Source: Amycolatopsis coloradensis
GTDB taxonomy: Bacteria; Actinomycetota; Actinomycetes; Mycobacteriales; Pseudonocardiaceae
Reading direction: 5' to 3'
NCBI RefSeq assembly: GCF_037997115.1
Contig: NZ_CP150484.1
Coordinates: forward strand, 8,542,754-8,576,481
Length of the DNA stretch: 33,728 bases
The translations under genes and the position numbers were made by a program. How positions within the stretch are numbered: position 1 is the first letter of the stretch; the number at the start of each line of letters is the position of its first letter. The notes beneath the pieces are model-generated. The model saw only the letters and a program-made list of their open reading frames with translations, was not told the DNA's origin and did no database searches. Below, one piece after another: positions 7,215-14,411 of the stretch.

Positions 7215-8143
7215 CCGGCGAGCGCGTTGACCACCCGGGACGGGCTCGGCCTGCCCAGTTTTCCGGCCATCCACTTGCTCGTCGCGACCAGCGCGTCGAG
7301 GTCGACACCGGTTTCGACGCCGAGACCGTCGAGCATCCACACGAGGTCTTCGGTGGCGAGGTTCCCGGTGGCGGATTCGGCGTACGGGCAGCCGCCGAGC
7401 CCGCCGGCGGAAGAGTCCACAGTGGACACGCCGCAGCGGAGGGCGGCCAGCGTGTTCGCGAGCGCCTGGCCGTAGGTGTCGTGGAAATGGACGGCCAGGG
7501 TGCCGACGTCGGCGAACTGCCCGATCAGCGCCTCGACCTGGCCCGCGGTGGCGACGCCGATGGTGTCACCGAGCGAGAGCTGCGAGCAGCCGAGGTCGAG
7601 GAGCCGTTTACCCACCCCGGCGACCTGCGCGGCCGGGACGGCGCCTTCCCACGGGTCGCCGAAGCACATCGACACGTACCCGCGGACGTCGAGCCCTTCG
7701 GCCCGCGCCCTGGTGACGACCGGTTCGAACATCGCGAACTGGTCGTCCACCGTCGAGTTGAGGTTCTTCTTGGCGAAGGTTTCGGTGGCGCTGGCGAAGA
7801 TCGCGATATGCGAGACCCCGGCTTCCAGCGCCCTGTCCAGCCCGCGCTCGTTCGGGACGAGCACCGGGTACCGGACGCCTTCGCGCTTTTCGAGCCCGGC
7901 CAGGAGCTGCTCGGCGTCGGCCAGTTGCGGCACCCATTTCGGGCTCACGAAACTGGTCGCCTCGAGCGTGGTCAGCCCGGCGCCCGCGAGCTTGTCCAGG
8001 AACTCGAGTTTGACCTCGACCGGGACGATCGACTTCTCGTTCTGGAGACCGTCACGCGGACCGACCTCCCAGATCGTCACCCGCTCCGGCAACGCGGCGG
8101 ACGACGGGACGCGGTCGGGCAGCCCCAGCTCTCGCGTGCCCAT
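7211..8143 (-). CDS. Hydroxymethylglutaryl-CoA lyase
   Basis: 310-aa HMG-CoA lyase, splitting HMG-CoA into acetoacetate and acetyl-CoA, the last step of leucine degradation. The TIM-barrel family motifs are present: VGPRDGLQNEK (R30, D31, Q34), the metal-binding HFHDTYGQA, and the signature SAGGLGGCPYAxxATGN with the active-site Cys, followed by TEDLVWML. The start ATG 8143 shares one base with the stop of the upstream PH-domain gene (TGATG), and the 3' end overlaps the broken acetyltransferase start. The gene sits close to birA; acyl-CoA carboxylase genes lie 15 kb away on the other strand. Confidence 0.93.
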   Translation of the reverse strand: MGTRELGLPDRVPSSAALPERVTIWEVGPRDGLQNEKSIVPVEVKLEFLDKLAGAGLTTLEATSFVSPKWVPQLADAEQLLAGLEKREGVRYPVLVPNERGLDRALEAGVSHIAIFASATETFAKKNLNSTVDDQFAMFEPVVTRARAEGLDVRGYVSMCFGDPWEGAVPAAQVAGVGKRLLDLGCSQLSLGDTIGVATAGQVEALIGQFADVGTLAVHFHDTYGQALANTLAALRCGVSTVDSSAGGLGGCPYAESATGNLATEDLVWMLDGLGVETGVDLDALVATSKWMAGKLGRPSPSRVVNALAG

Positions 8144-8718
8144 CAGCGGCGCCGGTTTCCGCGCGGCGGGTGCCCCTGCGGCGGAAGCGGCTCGGTCTGC
8201 TGCGGCGCACCCGGCGCGAAGTCGTCGTACGGGTTGTCGTTGACTTCGCGGTAGATGACCGTGTGCACCCGCTCGACCTTGGGGATGTCGTCGAACTTCA
8301 GCGGTTCGTCCGAGGCGGACTCGATCACCAGCGTGCCGCAGCCGAACACGCGGTCCAGCAGCCCGTGCTCGAACTGGACGCTGTTGATCCGCGACAGCGG
8401 GATGTCGATCCCGGTCCGCTTCAGCACACCCTCGCGGGCGATCAGCCGGTCCGTGGTCACGATGAAATGCGTCGTGCGCCAGCGGACGAACGGCGCCAGG
8501 AAGAGCCAGACGACGAGACCGAGCCCGACCGCGGCGATCGCGATCTCGGAGATCAGGTCCCACGGGGCCGTCGCGTCCTTCGCGACGATGGCCAGCCAAA
8601 TCCCCACGCCGAGCGTGACGATCAGCGCGAGGAACGGGAAGATCAGCATCTTGAAATGCGGGTGACTGTGCACCACGACGTGCTCGTTTTCGCTGAGCAA
8701 ATCGTCCGGATAGGCCAC
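8143..8718 (-). CDS. PH-domain (bPH2) membrane protein
   Basis: 191-aa protein with two transmembrane helices (about residues 22-46 and 54-80) followed by a bacterial PH domain (DUF304/bPH2) containing WRTTHFIVTTDRLIAREGVL, IDIPLSRINSVQFEHGLLDR and GTLVIESASDEPLKFDDI. It ends in a disordered Pro/Arg-rich tail. GTG 8718 is chosen because GGGAG lies upstream and the protein then opens MAYPDDLLSENEHVV, as in relatives; longer starts run into birA. In M. tuberculosis the equivalent gene (as I recall, Rv3278c) is also beside birA. Its molecular role is unknown. Confidence 0.87.
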   Translation of the reverse strand: MAYPDDLLSENEHVVVHSHPHFKMLIFPFLALIVTLGVGIWLAIVAKDATAPWDLISEIAIAAVGLGLVVWLFLAPFVRWRTTHFIVTTDRLIAREGVLKRTGIDIPLSRINSVQFEHGLLDRVFGCGTLVIESASDEPLKFDDIPKVERVHTVIYREVNDNPYDDFAPGAPQQTEPLPPQGHPPRGNRRR

Positions 8719-8815
8719 GACGGACGCTCCCAAAGTGTGTTCGGCGCTGGTGAGCTCACCGTACCGGCGAACGGTCCCGGCGGAAGAGGAGACGCCGGAA
8801 ATCGAGACGCACGGA

Positions 8816-9640
8816 TCAGGCCTTGGCCGGGCGCACGTGGACGACGTCGCCGGCGAACACCGTGTACCGCTCACCACCCGGAACGTCGACCTGGAGCTGG
8901 CCGGCGGGATCGATGTCGGCGGCGCGTCCGGTCAGCGCCGAGCCGTCGGGCAGCTGGACCTCGACGTCCTGGCCCAGCGTGGCGCAGTGCCGCCGGTAGT
9001 CCCCGAGCAGACCGGCCTCGGCCAGTGACCCGCCGGCGAGCCGCCAGCGGCGTTCGAGTTCGTCGAAACCGATGAGCAGCCGCGAGGCGATCTCGGCGCG
9101 ATCGGTCTCCGTCGCGCCCTGCTCGGCCAGCGAGGTCGCGGGCAGGCCACCGGGCCCGGCCGGGACGTTCTCGCCGAGGGGCAGCACGTTCAGGCCGATG
9201 CCGAGGATCACGGTGGTGTCGTCGCCGGCGACGGCCTCCGCCAGGATGCCCGCGCATTTGGCGCGCTCAGGACCGGCGAGGACGTCGTTCGGCCACTTGA
9301 GGACGGCGTCGACGCCGAGTCCCGCGGCGACCTCCCGGACCGCGAGGCCCGCGACCACGGAAAGTGAACCCAAATTGGCGAACGGAACGCCGCCGGGACG
9401 CAGCAGGACACTGACGTAGAGGCCCGATCCCTTCGGCGAGGCCCACTGCCGCGCGCGGCGGCCGACCCCGGCCGTCTGCTCTTCGGCGATCAGCACGGTG
9501 CGGTCTTCGGCGCCCTTCGCGGCGGCTTCCCGCAGGTCGGCGTTGGTGGACCCGGTGCTCGAAACGACCTGGATCGCGGTGTACCGGCCGGACAGCGTGG
9601 CACTCAGGCGCCCGGCGTCGAGCGCTCCCGTCTCACTCAT
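8816..9640 (-). CDS. birA: Biotin--[acetyl-CoA-carboxylase] ligase
   Basis: 274-aa biotin protein ligase that attaches biotin to the carrier domain of acyl-CoA carboxylases. The catalytic domain begins directly with no N-terminal helix-turn-helix, so it is the monofunctional type without repressor activity. Motifs seen: SSTGSTNADL, the biotinyl-AMP loop GVGRRARQW (59-66), K115 in LKWPNDVL, and ILGIGLNVL. A C-terminal SH3-like domain follows (LPDGSALTGRAADIDPAGQL). A TATTCT box lies 6 nt upstream of ATG 9640, suggesting a leaderless mRNA, divergent from the NlpC/P60 gene. Its likely substrate partner acts with the carboxylase subunits at 23721-25573. Confidence 0.95.
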   Translation of the reverse strand: MSETGALDAGRLSATLSGRYTAIQVVSSTGSTNADLREAAAKGAEDRTVLIAEEQTAGVGRRARQWASPKGSGLYVSVLLRPGGVPFANLGSLSVVAGLAVREVAAGLGVDAVLKWPNDVLAGPERAKCAGILAEAVAGDDTTVILGIGLNVLPLGENVPAGPGGLPATSLAEQGATETDRAEIASRLLIGFDELERRWRLAGGSLAEAGLLGDYRRHCATLGQDVEVQLPDGSALTGRAADIDPAGQLQVDVPGGERYTVFAGDVVHVRPAKA

Positions 9641-9646
9641 TCGTCC

Positions 9647-9713
9647 AGAATATGAGAGTCCCCCTAACGTGCAAGGCGTTCGCTCGTTACACAGAGGTGG
9701 TCTCCAATAACCT
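9647..9713. promoter_or_regulatory. Divergent leaderless promoters of birA and the NlpC/P60 gene
   Basis: The 80-nt gap between the two starts contains TATTCT on the minus strand (9647-9652), 6 nt before birA ATG 9640. It also contains TAACCT on the plus strand (9708-9713), 7 nt before GTG 9721. Both fit the TANNNT -10 pattern with transcription beginning at or next to the start codon. No ribosome-binding site is needed or evident for either gene. Confidence 0.65.
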
Positions 9714-9720
9714 GGACGGC

Positions 9721-10836
9721 GTGACTGAGCCCGACCCGGCCCCGAGCGCGCCCGAAACCAGCCGGAAGAAGTCGTGGGCGCACGGCGTGGCGATGCGCGG
9801 CCTGGTCGCCCTCCCCCTGGTCGCGGGGCTCGCGACGGCGGGCTGGCTGCTCGCGGGCGGCAACGATCCCGCACCGGCCGACGGGCGCCAGCAGATTCCC
9901 GTTCCCGCCGCCAAGCAGGACCCGGCCACCGTCGGCGGCGGCGCGGGTCCGTCGGTGCTCGAAGTCAGCGCGCCGGTGAAGGCGCAGGAGACGCCGAAGG
10001 GCGCCCGGCCGCTCGAAGAGTGGGCTGACAAGCTCGCCGGGGCGCTCGACATCCCGGCGAAGTCGCTCATGGGGTACGCGAACGGCGAATTGGCGCTGCG
10101 CGGTGAGCAGCCGAACTGTCACCTGTCCTGGGTCACCCTCGCCGGGATCGGCGCGGCGAGCTCGAACCACGGACGCGGCGGCGACAACCCCCTCGGCCTG
10201 TCGGCGCAGCAGTGGAAGAAGCACGGCGCGTCGATCCCCGGTATCGCGAAACCCGCGCTGACCGATCCCGACTCCGCCTCGGTCGCCGCCGGCCGCGCCC
10301 TGTGCGCTTCCGGGGCCGACCTCGGCGGCGGCAACGGCTGGTGGAAGGCCATCGCCGGCTACCAGGGCGGCAAGGGCAACGACGCCGAACTGTTCCGCCA
10401 GCGCGTCCTGGGCAACGCCCAGCTCTACGCGACCCTGTCCCTCGACCCGGCACGTTCCGGCAGCCCCGCCGTGAAGGCGACCCGGTTCGCCCTCGGCCAG
10501 CTGGGCCTCCCGTACGTGTGGGGCGGCAACGGCCCTGAGGCGGGCGCGGCGGGCTTCGACTGCTCCGGCCTGACCAAGAAGTCCTACGACGAAGCCGGGA
10601 TCTCGCTCCCGCGGACCGCGGACACCCAGTTCCGGGCGCTGCCGCCGGTGTCCGGCGAGCCGAAGCTCGGGGACCTCGTGTTCTACGGGAACCCGGCGAC
10701 GCGCATCCACCACGTCGGGCTGTACCTCGGGAACGGGCTGATGATCAACGCGCCCACCGAGGGCCAGGCGATCCAGATCCACACGTATCACTCGAAGGGC
10801 GACGACTACACGGGTGCCGGGCGGCCCGCGGCCTGA
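9721..10836 (+). CDS. NlpC/P60 cell-wall peptidase with degenerate lytic-transglycosylase-like domain
   Basis: 371-aa envelope protein. One transmembrane anchor lies at about residues 29-46 (LVALPLVAGLATAGWLL), then a linker, then a transglycosylase-like region (about 100-240), then an NlpC/P60 endopeptidase domain (about 250-371) with C281 (FDCSGL) and H331 (HHVGLY). Relatives show GIGxVESxHG at the putative catalytic Glu of the middle domain, whereas here it reads GIGAASSNHG with S147 in the Glu position. The first domain is therefore probably non-catalytic, perhaps a wall-binding module, while the peptidase appears intact. GTG 9721 is preferred because a TAACCT -10 box lies 7 nt before it. 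Confidence 0.9.
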   Translation: MTEPDPAPSAPETSRKKSWAHGVAMRGLVALPLVAGLATAGWLLAGGNDPAPADGRQQIPVPAAKQDPATVGGGAGPSVLEVSAPVKAQETPKGARPLEEWADKLAGALDIPAKSLMGYANGELALRGEQPNCHLSWVTLAGIGAASSNHGRGGDNPLGLSAQQWKKHGASIPGIAKPALTDPDSASVAAGRALCASGADLGGGNGWWKAIAGYQGGKGNDAELFRQRVLGNAQLYATLSLDPARSGSPAVKATRFALGQLGLPYVWGGNGPEAGAAGFDCSGLTKKSYDEAGISLPRTADTQFRALPPVSGEPKLGDLVFYGNPATRIHHVGLYLGNGLMINAPTEGQAIQIHTYHSKGDDYTGAGRPAA

Positions 10837-10872
10837 ACCGGCCACACCACCCCTGGCCCCGGCACCGGCGGT

Positions 10873-10878
10873 TACCGT
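10873..10878 (+). promoter_or_regulatory. TACCGT -10 box, leaderless start of the 142-aa gene
   Basis: TACCGT sits 7 nt before ATG 10886, with no purine-rich ribosome site between them. It is one of about ten TANNNT boxes at this distance in the window. Confidence 0.55.
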
Positions 10879-10885
10879 GGCGCCC

Positions 10886-11314
10886 ATGCGTTCGATCGAG
10901 TTCCGCGGGATCTCCACGAGACCGGCCGAGCGGGAAACGTCGCTTCAGTTTGTGATCGACGGTGTTTCTTTCCTGGAGCTGGTGCGCGAGGCCGAACTTC
11001 CCGGGGCGCTCGCGGAACAGCTAGCCGCGGATTACGCTCCCTCGACGAGCCTTTCCGCCGAGCACCTGCTCGGCGGAGCGCCGGATCGCGTTCCGCACGG
11101 CGTCGAAGACGACGAACACCTCTTGCTGGGGTGCACTTGCGGTATCGACGACTGCTGGGCGCTGGTGGCGAGGATCGTGGCCGACGACGACACGGTGACG
11201 TGGTCGGATCTCCGCAATGCGTATCAAGACTGGGATTACCGCAGCATCGGTGATCTGACGTTCTCGCGGCAGGACTACGAGCGGTCGCTTCGTGCCGCTT
11301 TCGGCGCCGGATAG
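10886..11314 (+). CDS. Hypothetical protein with CTCGxxxCW motif, 142 aa
   Basis: I do not recognise a named family. It is an acidic soluble protein of 142 aa with a distinctive LLLGCTCGIDDCWALVARI stretch (three Cys within seven residues) followed by VTWSDLRNAYQDWDY. The Cys cluster could bind metal, but this is only a suggestion. The ATG at 10886 follows a TACCGT -10 box by 7 nt. Its last 40 nt overlap the end of the convergent phosphatase gene, so both C-termini are encoded by the same DNA. Confidence 0.75.
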   Translation: MRSIEFRGISTRPAERETSLQFVIDGVSFLELVREAELPGALAEQLAADYAPSTSLSAEHLLGGAPDRVPHGVEDDEHLLLGCTCGIDDCWALVARIVADDDTVTWSDLRNAYQDWDYRSIGDLTFSRQDYERSLRAAFGAG

Positions 11315-11850
11315 TTCTCGTGGGGCCAGCGCAGCCGGTGGACGGCGGGCATCGGCATGTCCCGGGAGAACGGCCAGCCGATCCCCGGCCTGACCCCGGC
11401 CAGCAGCCGGGACACGAAGGTCCCGTGACTGCCCACCAGCACGACACCGCCGTCATGCTCCGCCGCGAGCCGATCGACGGCGGCCATCGCGCGCGCCGTC
11501 AGCTGCCGCAGGCTCTCGGCGCCCGGGCGCGCGAAATCCGGATCCGCCCAGCTGCGCTCGTAGTGCCCGGCGTAGTCCGGTGTCGGCTCCAATCCCGAGT
11601 CCCACTCGCGTAGCTCCCAGCGTGTCATGACTTCGAGCCCGGCCTTCCTTGCCGCGGGCTCGACCGTCGCGACCGCTCGCCGGTACGGACTCGACACGAC
11701 CGCCGTCGGGTTCATCGCGGCGAGCTCGTGCGCGAGCAGTTCCGCGGCCGCCACGCCCGCCGCGGTCAGTGGCCGCTCCGGGTCGTCGGGCTTTCCCGGC
11801 GAGGGCGGAACGGACTCGGCGTGCCGGATCAGGACGACGTCGCAGCTCAC
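11275..11850 (-). CDS. Histidine phosphatase (phosphoglycerate mutase-like) family protein
   Basis: 191-aa member of the histidine phosphatase superfamily, branch 1. The catalytic motif LIRHAES is at residues 7-13, the second Arg in SSPYRRAVAT, the Glu-containing LREWDSG in the middle, and the second catalytic His in VLVGSHGTF. Substrate unknown; the family includes phosphoglycerate mutases, alpha-ribazole phosphatases and broad phosphatases. The GTG start overlaps the stop of the upstream alpha/beta hydrolase (GTGA, 11847-11850), so the two genes are translationally coupled. The 3' end overlaps the convergent 142-aa gene by 40 nt. Confidence 0.88.
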   Translation of the reverse strand: MSCDVVLIRHAESVPPSPGKPDDPERPLTAAGVAAAELLAHELAAMNPTAVVSSPYRRAVATVEPAARKAGLEVMTRWELREWDSGLEPTPDYAGHYERSWADPDFARPGAESLRQLTARAMAAVDRLAAEHDGGVVLVGSHGTFVSRLLAGVRPGIGWPFSRDMPMPAVHRLRWPHENYPAPKAARSDRS

Positions 11851-12677
11851 GCGCGCTCGGCCAGCCAGTCGAGCGCGGCCTCCCCGTGACGGAGGACCGA
11901 GACGTGCCCGTCCCCGGGAAAGACGCGCGACTCGGCCGCCGCGCACTGCCGGGTCAGCCATTCGCCGTGCGCGAGCGGCACGATCCGATCCGCGCCACCG
12001 TGCAGGTTCAGAACGGGGGCCTGGACGTCGGACGGCCGGAAGCCCCACGGCGCGACGTACGCGAGATCGTCGTCGATCAACGCGCCGGGCCCGCCCTCGA
12101 CCGCGGGACCGACCACGTCGAGCACCCAGTTCCAGTCACCCGCCAGGGCCGCGTGATCCGCGGGGATGAACATCTCGGCGTCGTTTTCGGCGGTCGCCTC
12201 GTACCGCTCCTTCTCCTCCCGGCCGGCCACGGCTGCCCTCAGAGAGCCGGCTCCCGCCGCGCCCATCCCCGCGAACCAGTCCAGCCCCTCGGCGTCGTAC
12301 GGAGCCAGACTCGCGACGCAGACCATCGCCGTCACCCGTTCCGGCAACAGGGCGGCGCAGGCGAACGCGTGCGGTCCGCCTCCGGAATGCCCGAAGACCG
12401 CGAACCGCTCGATCCCCAGCGCGTCGGCGATCCTCGCGACGTCCGACGCCGCCGACGCGACGTCCCGGCCGGGCCGCGGCGAGGAACCGCCGTAACCGGG
12501 CCGGTCGTAGGAGACCCACCGCAGCCCGAGCCGCTCGGCCGCCGCGAACAGCGGGACCGGCGGGGCGCCGATGTTCGGGGTGCCGTGGTGCCAGAAGACC
12601 ACCGGACCGGCCCCGCCCGTGTCGTAGGTGTGCAGTGTGGTCCCGTCCCCCAGGTCCACGTCGGACTCGTTCACCAT
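11847..12677 (-). CDS. Alpha/beta hydrolase
   Basis: 276-aa alpha/beta-hydrolase fold enzyme. The oxyanion-hole motif is WHHGTPN, the nucleophile elbow GHSGGG, the acid LHGGADRIV, and the catalytic His GDGHVSVL, all in normal order. A lid region rich in Ala/Glu lies between about residues 140 and 195. Substrate unknown; it is closest in style to generic esterase/epoxide-hydrolase-like proteins. ATG 12677 is 6 nt after a TACGCT -10 box (12684-12689), suggesting a leaderless transcript. The divergent nitroreductase-family gene starts only 27 nt away, so the two promoters must interlock. It is coupled to the downstream phosphatase. Confidence 0.88.
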   Translation of the reverse strand: MVNESDVDLGDGTTLHTYDTGGAGPVVFWHHGTPNIGAPPVPLFAAAERLGLRWVSYDRPGYGGSSPRPGRDVASAASDVARIADALGIERFAVFGHSGGGPHAFACAALLPERVTAMVCVASLAPYDAEGLDWFAGMGAAGAGSLRAAVAGREEKERYEATAENDAEMFIPADHAALAGDWNWVLDVVGPAVEGGPGALIDDDLAYVAPWGFRPSDVQAPVLNLHGGADRIVPLAHGEWLTRQCAAAESRVFPGDGHVSVLRHGEAALDWLAERA

Positions 12678-12704
12678 GGCCCGAGCGTAGGGCACCCTGG
12701 AACC

Positions 12705-13100
12705 ATGTCCCGCTATCACGAGATCAAGCATCGCGTGGCCACGACCTTTCAACGCCACGTCGGCAACCCGATCCTCGTCCGCCTGCCCGCCCAGCCGATC
12801 CTGGAGACCACCGGCCGCAGGTCCGGGGAGCCCCGACGGACGCCGATCGGTGGCCGCCGGGTGGGCCGCTCGTTCTGGATCGTCTCGGAGTTCGGCGAGA
12901 AGTCGCAGTACGTCCGCAACATCCAGGCCGATCCGCGGGTCCGGGTGCGGCTCAAGGGCCGGTGGCACACCGGCACGGCGCACCTGCTCCCCGAAGACGA
13001 CGCCCGCGCCCGGCTGAAGACCCTGCCCACGGTCAACAGCGCCGCCGTACGGGCGATCGGCACGAACCTCCTCACCATCCGGGTCGATCTCGACGACTGA
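12705..13100 (+). CDS. Deazaflavin (F420)-dependent nitroreductase family protein
   Basis: 131-aa protein of the deazaflavin-dependent nitroreductase/FDOR-B type (split beta-barrel, related to M. tuberculosis Ddn). It shows PILETTGRRSGEPRRTPIG, SFWIVSEFGEKSQYVRNI and DPRVRVRLKGRWHTGTAHLLPEDD, where the family contacts the F420 phosphates and deazaflavin. The substrate is not predictable; relatives reduce quinones, nitro compounds or enones. ATG 12705 is 27 nt from the divergent hydrolase start, and no ribosome site is obvious. It is 42 nt upstream of the MerR-thioredoxin operon. Confidence 0.85.
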   Translation: MSRYHEIKHRVATTFQRHVGNPILVRLPAQPILETTGRRSGEPRRTPIGGRRVGRSFWIVSEFGEKSQYVRNIQADPRVRVRLKGRWHTGTAHLLPEDDARARLKTLPTVNSAAVRAIGTNLLTIRVDLDD

Positions 13101-13104
13101 ACGT

Positions 13105-13135
13105 TTGCCTTGACGCCAAGGGCAAGGTTTACGCT
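13105..13135 (+). promoter_or_regulatory. MerR-type promoter with 19-bp spacer and dyad
   Basis: A -35 like TTGCCT (13105-13110) and a -10 TACGCT (13130-13135) are separated by 19 bp, the stretched spacing typical of MerR-controlled promoters. The dyad CCTTG-ACGC-CAAGG (13108-13121), extended imperfectly to TTGCC and GGCAA, lies across the -35 and spacer. The -10 ends 7 nt before ATG 13143, so the transcript is probably leaderless. Autoregulation by the MerR protein is the natural reading. Confidence 0.72.
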
Positions 13136-13142
13136 CGGTTCC

Positions 13143-13538
13143 ATGCGGATCGGCGAACTCGCCGCGCGCACCGGAACCACCACCCGCGCGCTGCGTTTCT
13201 ATGAGTCACAAGGGCTTCTCGACGCACGGCGCGCGTCGAACGGCTACCGGGAGTACGACGAGGACGACTACCGCCTGGTGAACGAGATCCTGACCCTGCA
13301 AGCGGTCGGGCTCAGCCTCGAAGACACCAGGCCGTTCGTCGAATGCCTGCGCGCCGGACACGAGACCGGTGACTCGTGCGCCGATTCGATCGAGGTCTAC
13401 CAACGCAAACTCGCCGAGGTGGACGCCTGTCTGGCCAGGCTCAACGACGTGCGGGAAAGCCTGCTGACCAAGCTGGCGGGCGCGCTGAAAACGCCGCCGG
13501 GGCCGTGCGTCGTCGTGCCGCGAAACGAGGAGGCCTGA
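13143..13538 (+). CDS. MerR-family transcriptional regulator
   Basis: 131-aa regulator. The N-terminal MerR winged helix is RIGELAARTGTTTRALRFYE, followed by GLLDARRASNGYREYDEDD. A dimerisation helix comes next, and a C-terminal effector region contains four cysteines (C68, C79, C96, C122). The cysteines and the co-transcribed thioredoxin suggest redox or thiol/metal sensing, but the signal is unknown. The promoter at 13105-13135 has MerR-type spacing and a dyad, implying autoregulation. The stop codon abuts the thioredoxin ATG (TGAATG). Confidence 0.92.
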   Translation: MRIGELAARTGTTTRALRFYESQGLLDARRASNGYREYDEDDYRLVNEILTLQAVGLSLEDTRPFVECLRAGHETGDSCADSIEVYQRKLAEVDACLARLNDVRESLLTKLAGALKTPPGPCVVVPRNEEA

Positions 13539-13874
13539 ATGCCCCTGTCCGTCGTCACCGACGAAACCTTCCAAGCTCTCGTCCTGGATCAGGACACGCC
13601 CGTCCTGGTGGACTTCTGGGCGCAATGGTGCCCGCCCTGCCACATGATCGCGCCGGTGCTCGAGCAGATCGCCGAAGAGCGAGCGGGCTCGCTGCTCATC
13701 CGCAAGCTCAACTCCGACGAAAACCCGCTCACGGCAAGGAATTATCAGGTCATGTCGCTGCCGACGCTGATCCTCTTCCGGGGCGGGAGTCCAGTGTGGA
13801 CGACCGTCGGGGCACGGCCGAAGGCCAAGCTGCTGGCCGACCTGGACGCCGCTCTGCAGCCCGCCCACTCTTGA
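13539..13874 (+). CDS. Thioredoxin with CPPC active site
   Basis: 111-aa cytoplasmic thioredoxin fold. The active site is WCPPC (C31, C34) instead of the canonical WCGPC, preceded by VLVDFWAQ; the cis-proline loop is SLPTLILF. A CPPC motif normally shifts the redox potential relative to CGPC. There is no signal peptide, so it acts in the cytosol. A GAGGAGG ribosome site lies in the end of the MerR gene, and the ATG directly follows the MerR stop, so the regulator and thioredoxin are one operon. It is likely part of the response the MerR protein controls. Confidence 0.92.
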   Translation: MPLSVVTDETFQALVLDQDTPVLVDFWAQWCPPCHMIAPVLEQIAEERAGSLLIRKLNSDENPLTARNYQVMSLPTLILFRGGSPVWTTVGARPKAKLLADLDAALQPAHS

Positions 13875-13893
13875 GTGGTGCGGCAGGGCAAAT

Positions 13894-14040
13894 GTGGCGG
13901 GTCGGCAGCGGGCCACCTCGCCACGGGTATCAGGCGCGCACATAACGGTCCACAAGGGACTCCTCGACCGGGTTCCGACGCCCGTTTTGGGTACTTTGCG
14001 TAGTATCGCGCGGTGGTCGCGAGTGGCAAGGGTCGTTCTA
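13894..14040 (+). repeat. Inverted-repeat element, copy A
   Basis: Aligns with the reverse complement of 14224-14363 along its length. The best conserved blocks are GTCCACAAGGGAC, GTATCGCGCGGTGGTCG and GAGTGGCAAG. It resembles one long terminal repeat of a small non-coding mobile element or a dispersed intergenic repeat. It begins 20 nt after the thioredoxin stop. Confidence 0.75.
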
Positions 14041-14202
14041 TTGAGGGGCAAGGCAAACGTGGCGGGTTGTGGACGCCTGCCGCGCAGGCCTTTCGCTGAC
14101 TTCACGGCAAGTTCTCGACCGGCCGGGCCTTTGATGTCCACATAGGTCACCGTTCGGTCAGCGCACGCCTGCTTCATGCCTGCAGGTCCGGTTTCGCGGG
14201 GA

Positions 14203-14248
14203 GTCGTGAGTGATAAAGAGGGTTAGAACGACACTTGCCACTCACGAC
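14203..14248. repeat. Decayed 46-nt palindrome
   Basis: The ends GTCGTGAGTG and CACTCACGAC pair perfectly; the middle has lost pairing. The whole is the same length as the perfect palindrome at 29540-29585 and matches it at about 36 of 46 positions, so both belong to one family. Confidence 0.8.
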
Positions 14249-14363
14249 CACCGCGCGATACTGCGCAAGTACTCAAATCGGGCAGCGGAATCCGACTCGT
14301 CGTCCCTTGTGGACAGTCATTGACCCACCTGATCCTCGCGGTGAGCGGCCGCCGACCCACCAC
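14224..14363 (-). repeat. Inverted-repeat element, copy B
   Basis: Reverse-complement relative of 13894-14040. It shares GTCCACAAGGGAC and GTATCGCGCGGTGGTCG and differs by scattered substitutions and small indels. Its inner end merges into the decayed palindrome at 14203-14248, suggesting that palindrome is part of the element's end. Confidence 0.75.
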
Positions 14364-14411
14364 CGAAGTAATTGTGTTGCGCGAGCGGCCGCCCGTTCGC
14401 ATCCTTCTCCC

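Larger units (their letters stand above)
13875..14411. other. 537-nt gene-free stretch containing an inverted-repeat element
   Basis: No convincing gene is seen. Two diverged, inverted copies of a ~140-nt sequence lie at 13894-14040 and 14224-14363, separated by about 183 nt. A 46-nt decayed palindrome (14203-14248) is at the inner edge of the second copy. A partial direct repetition of AAACGTGGCGGGT (14054-14066; compare AAATGTGGCGGGT at 13890-13902) may mark another copy fragment. Open frames across the region are frame-indifferent and look like chance translations of the repeat. Confidence 0.75.

Noticed and set aside
13875..14411. Short hypothetical proteins encoded in the repeat region
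   Set aside because: The candidate translations from the two repeat copies resemble each other in more than one frame because the DNA is repeated, not because a protein is conserved. No start signals support them.
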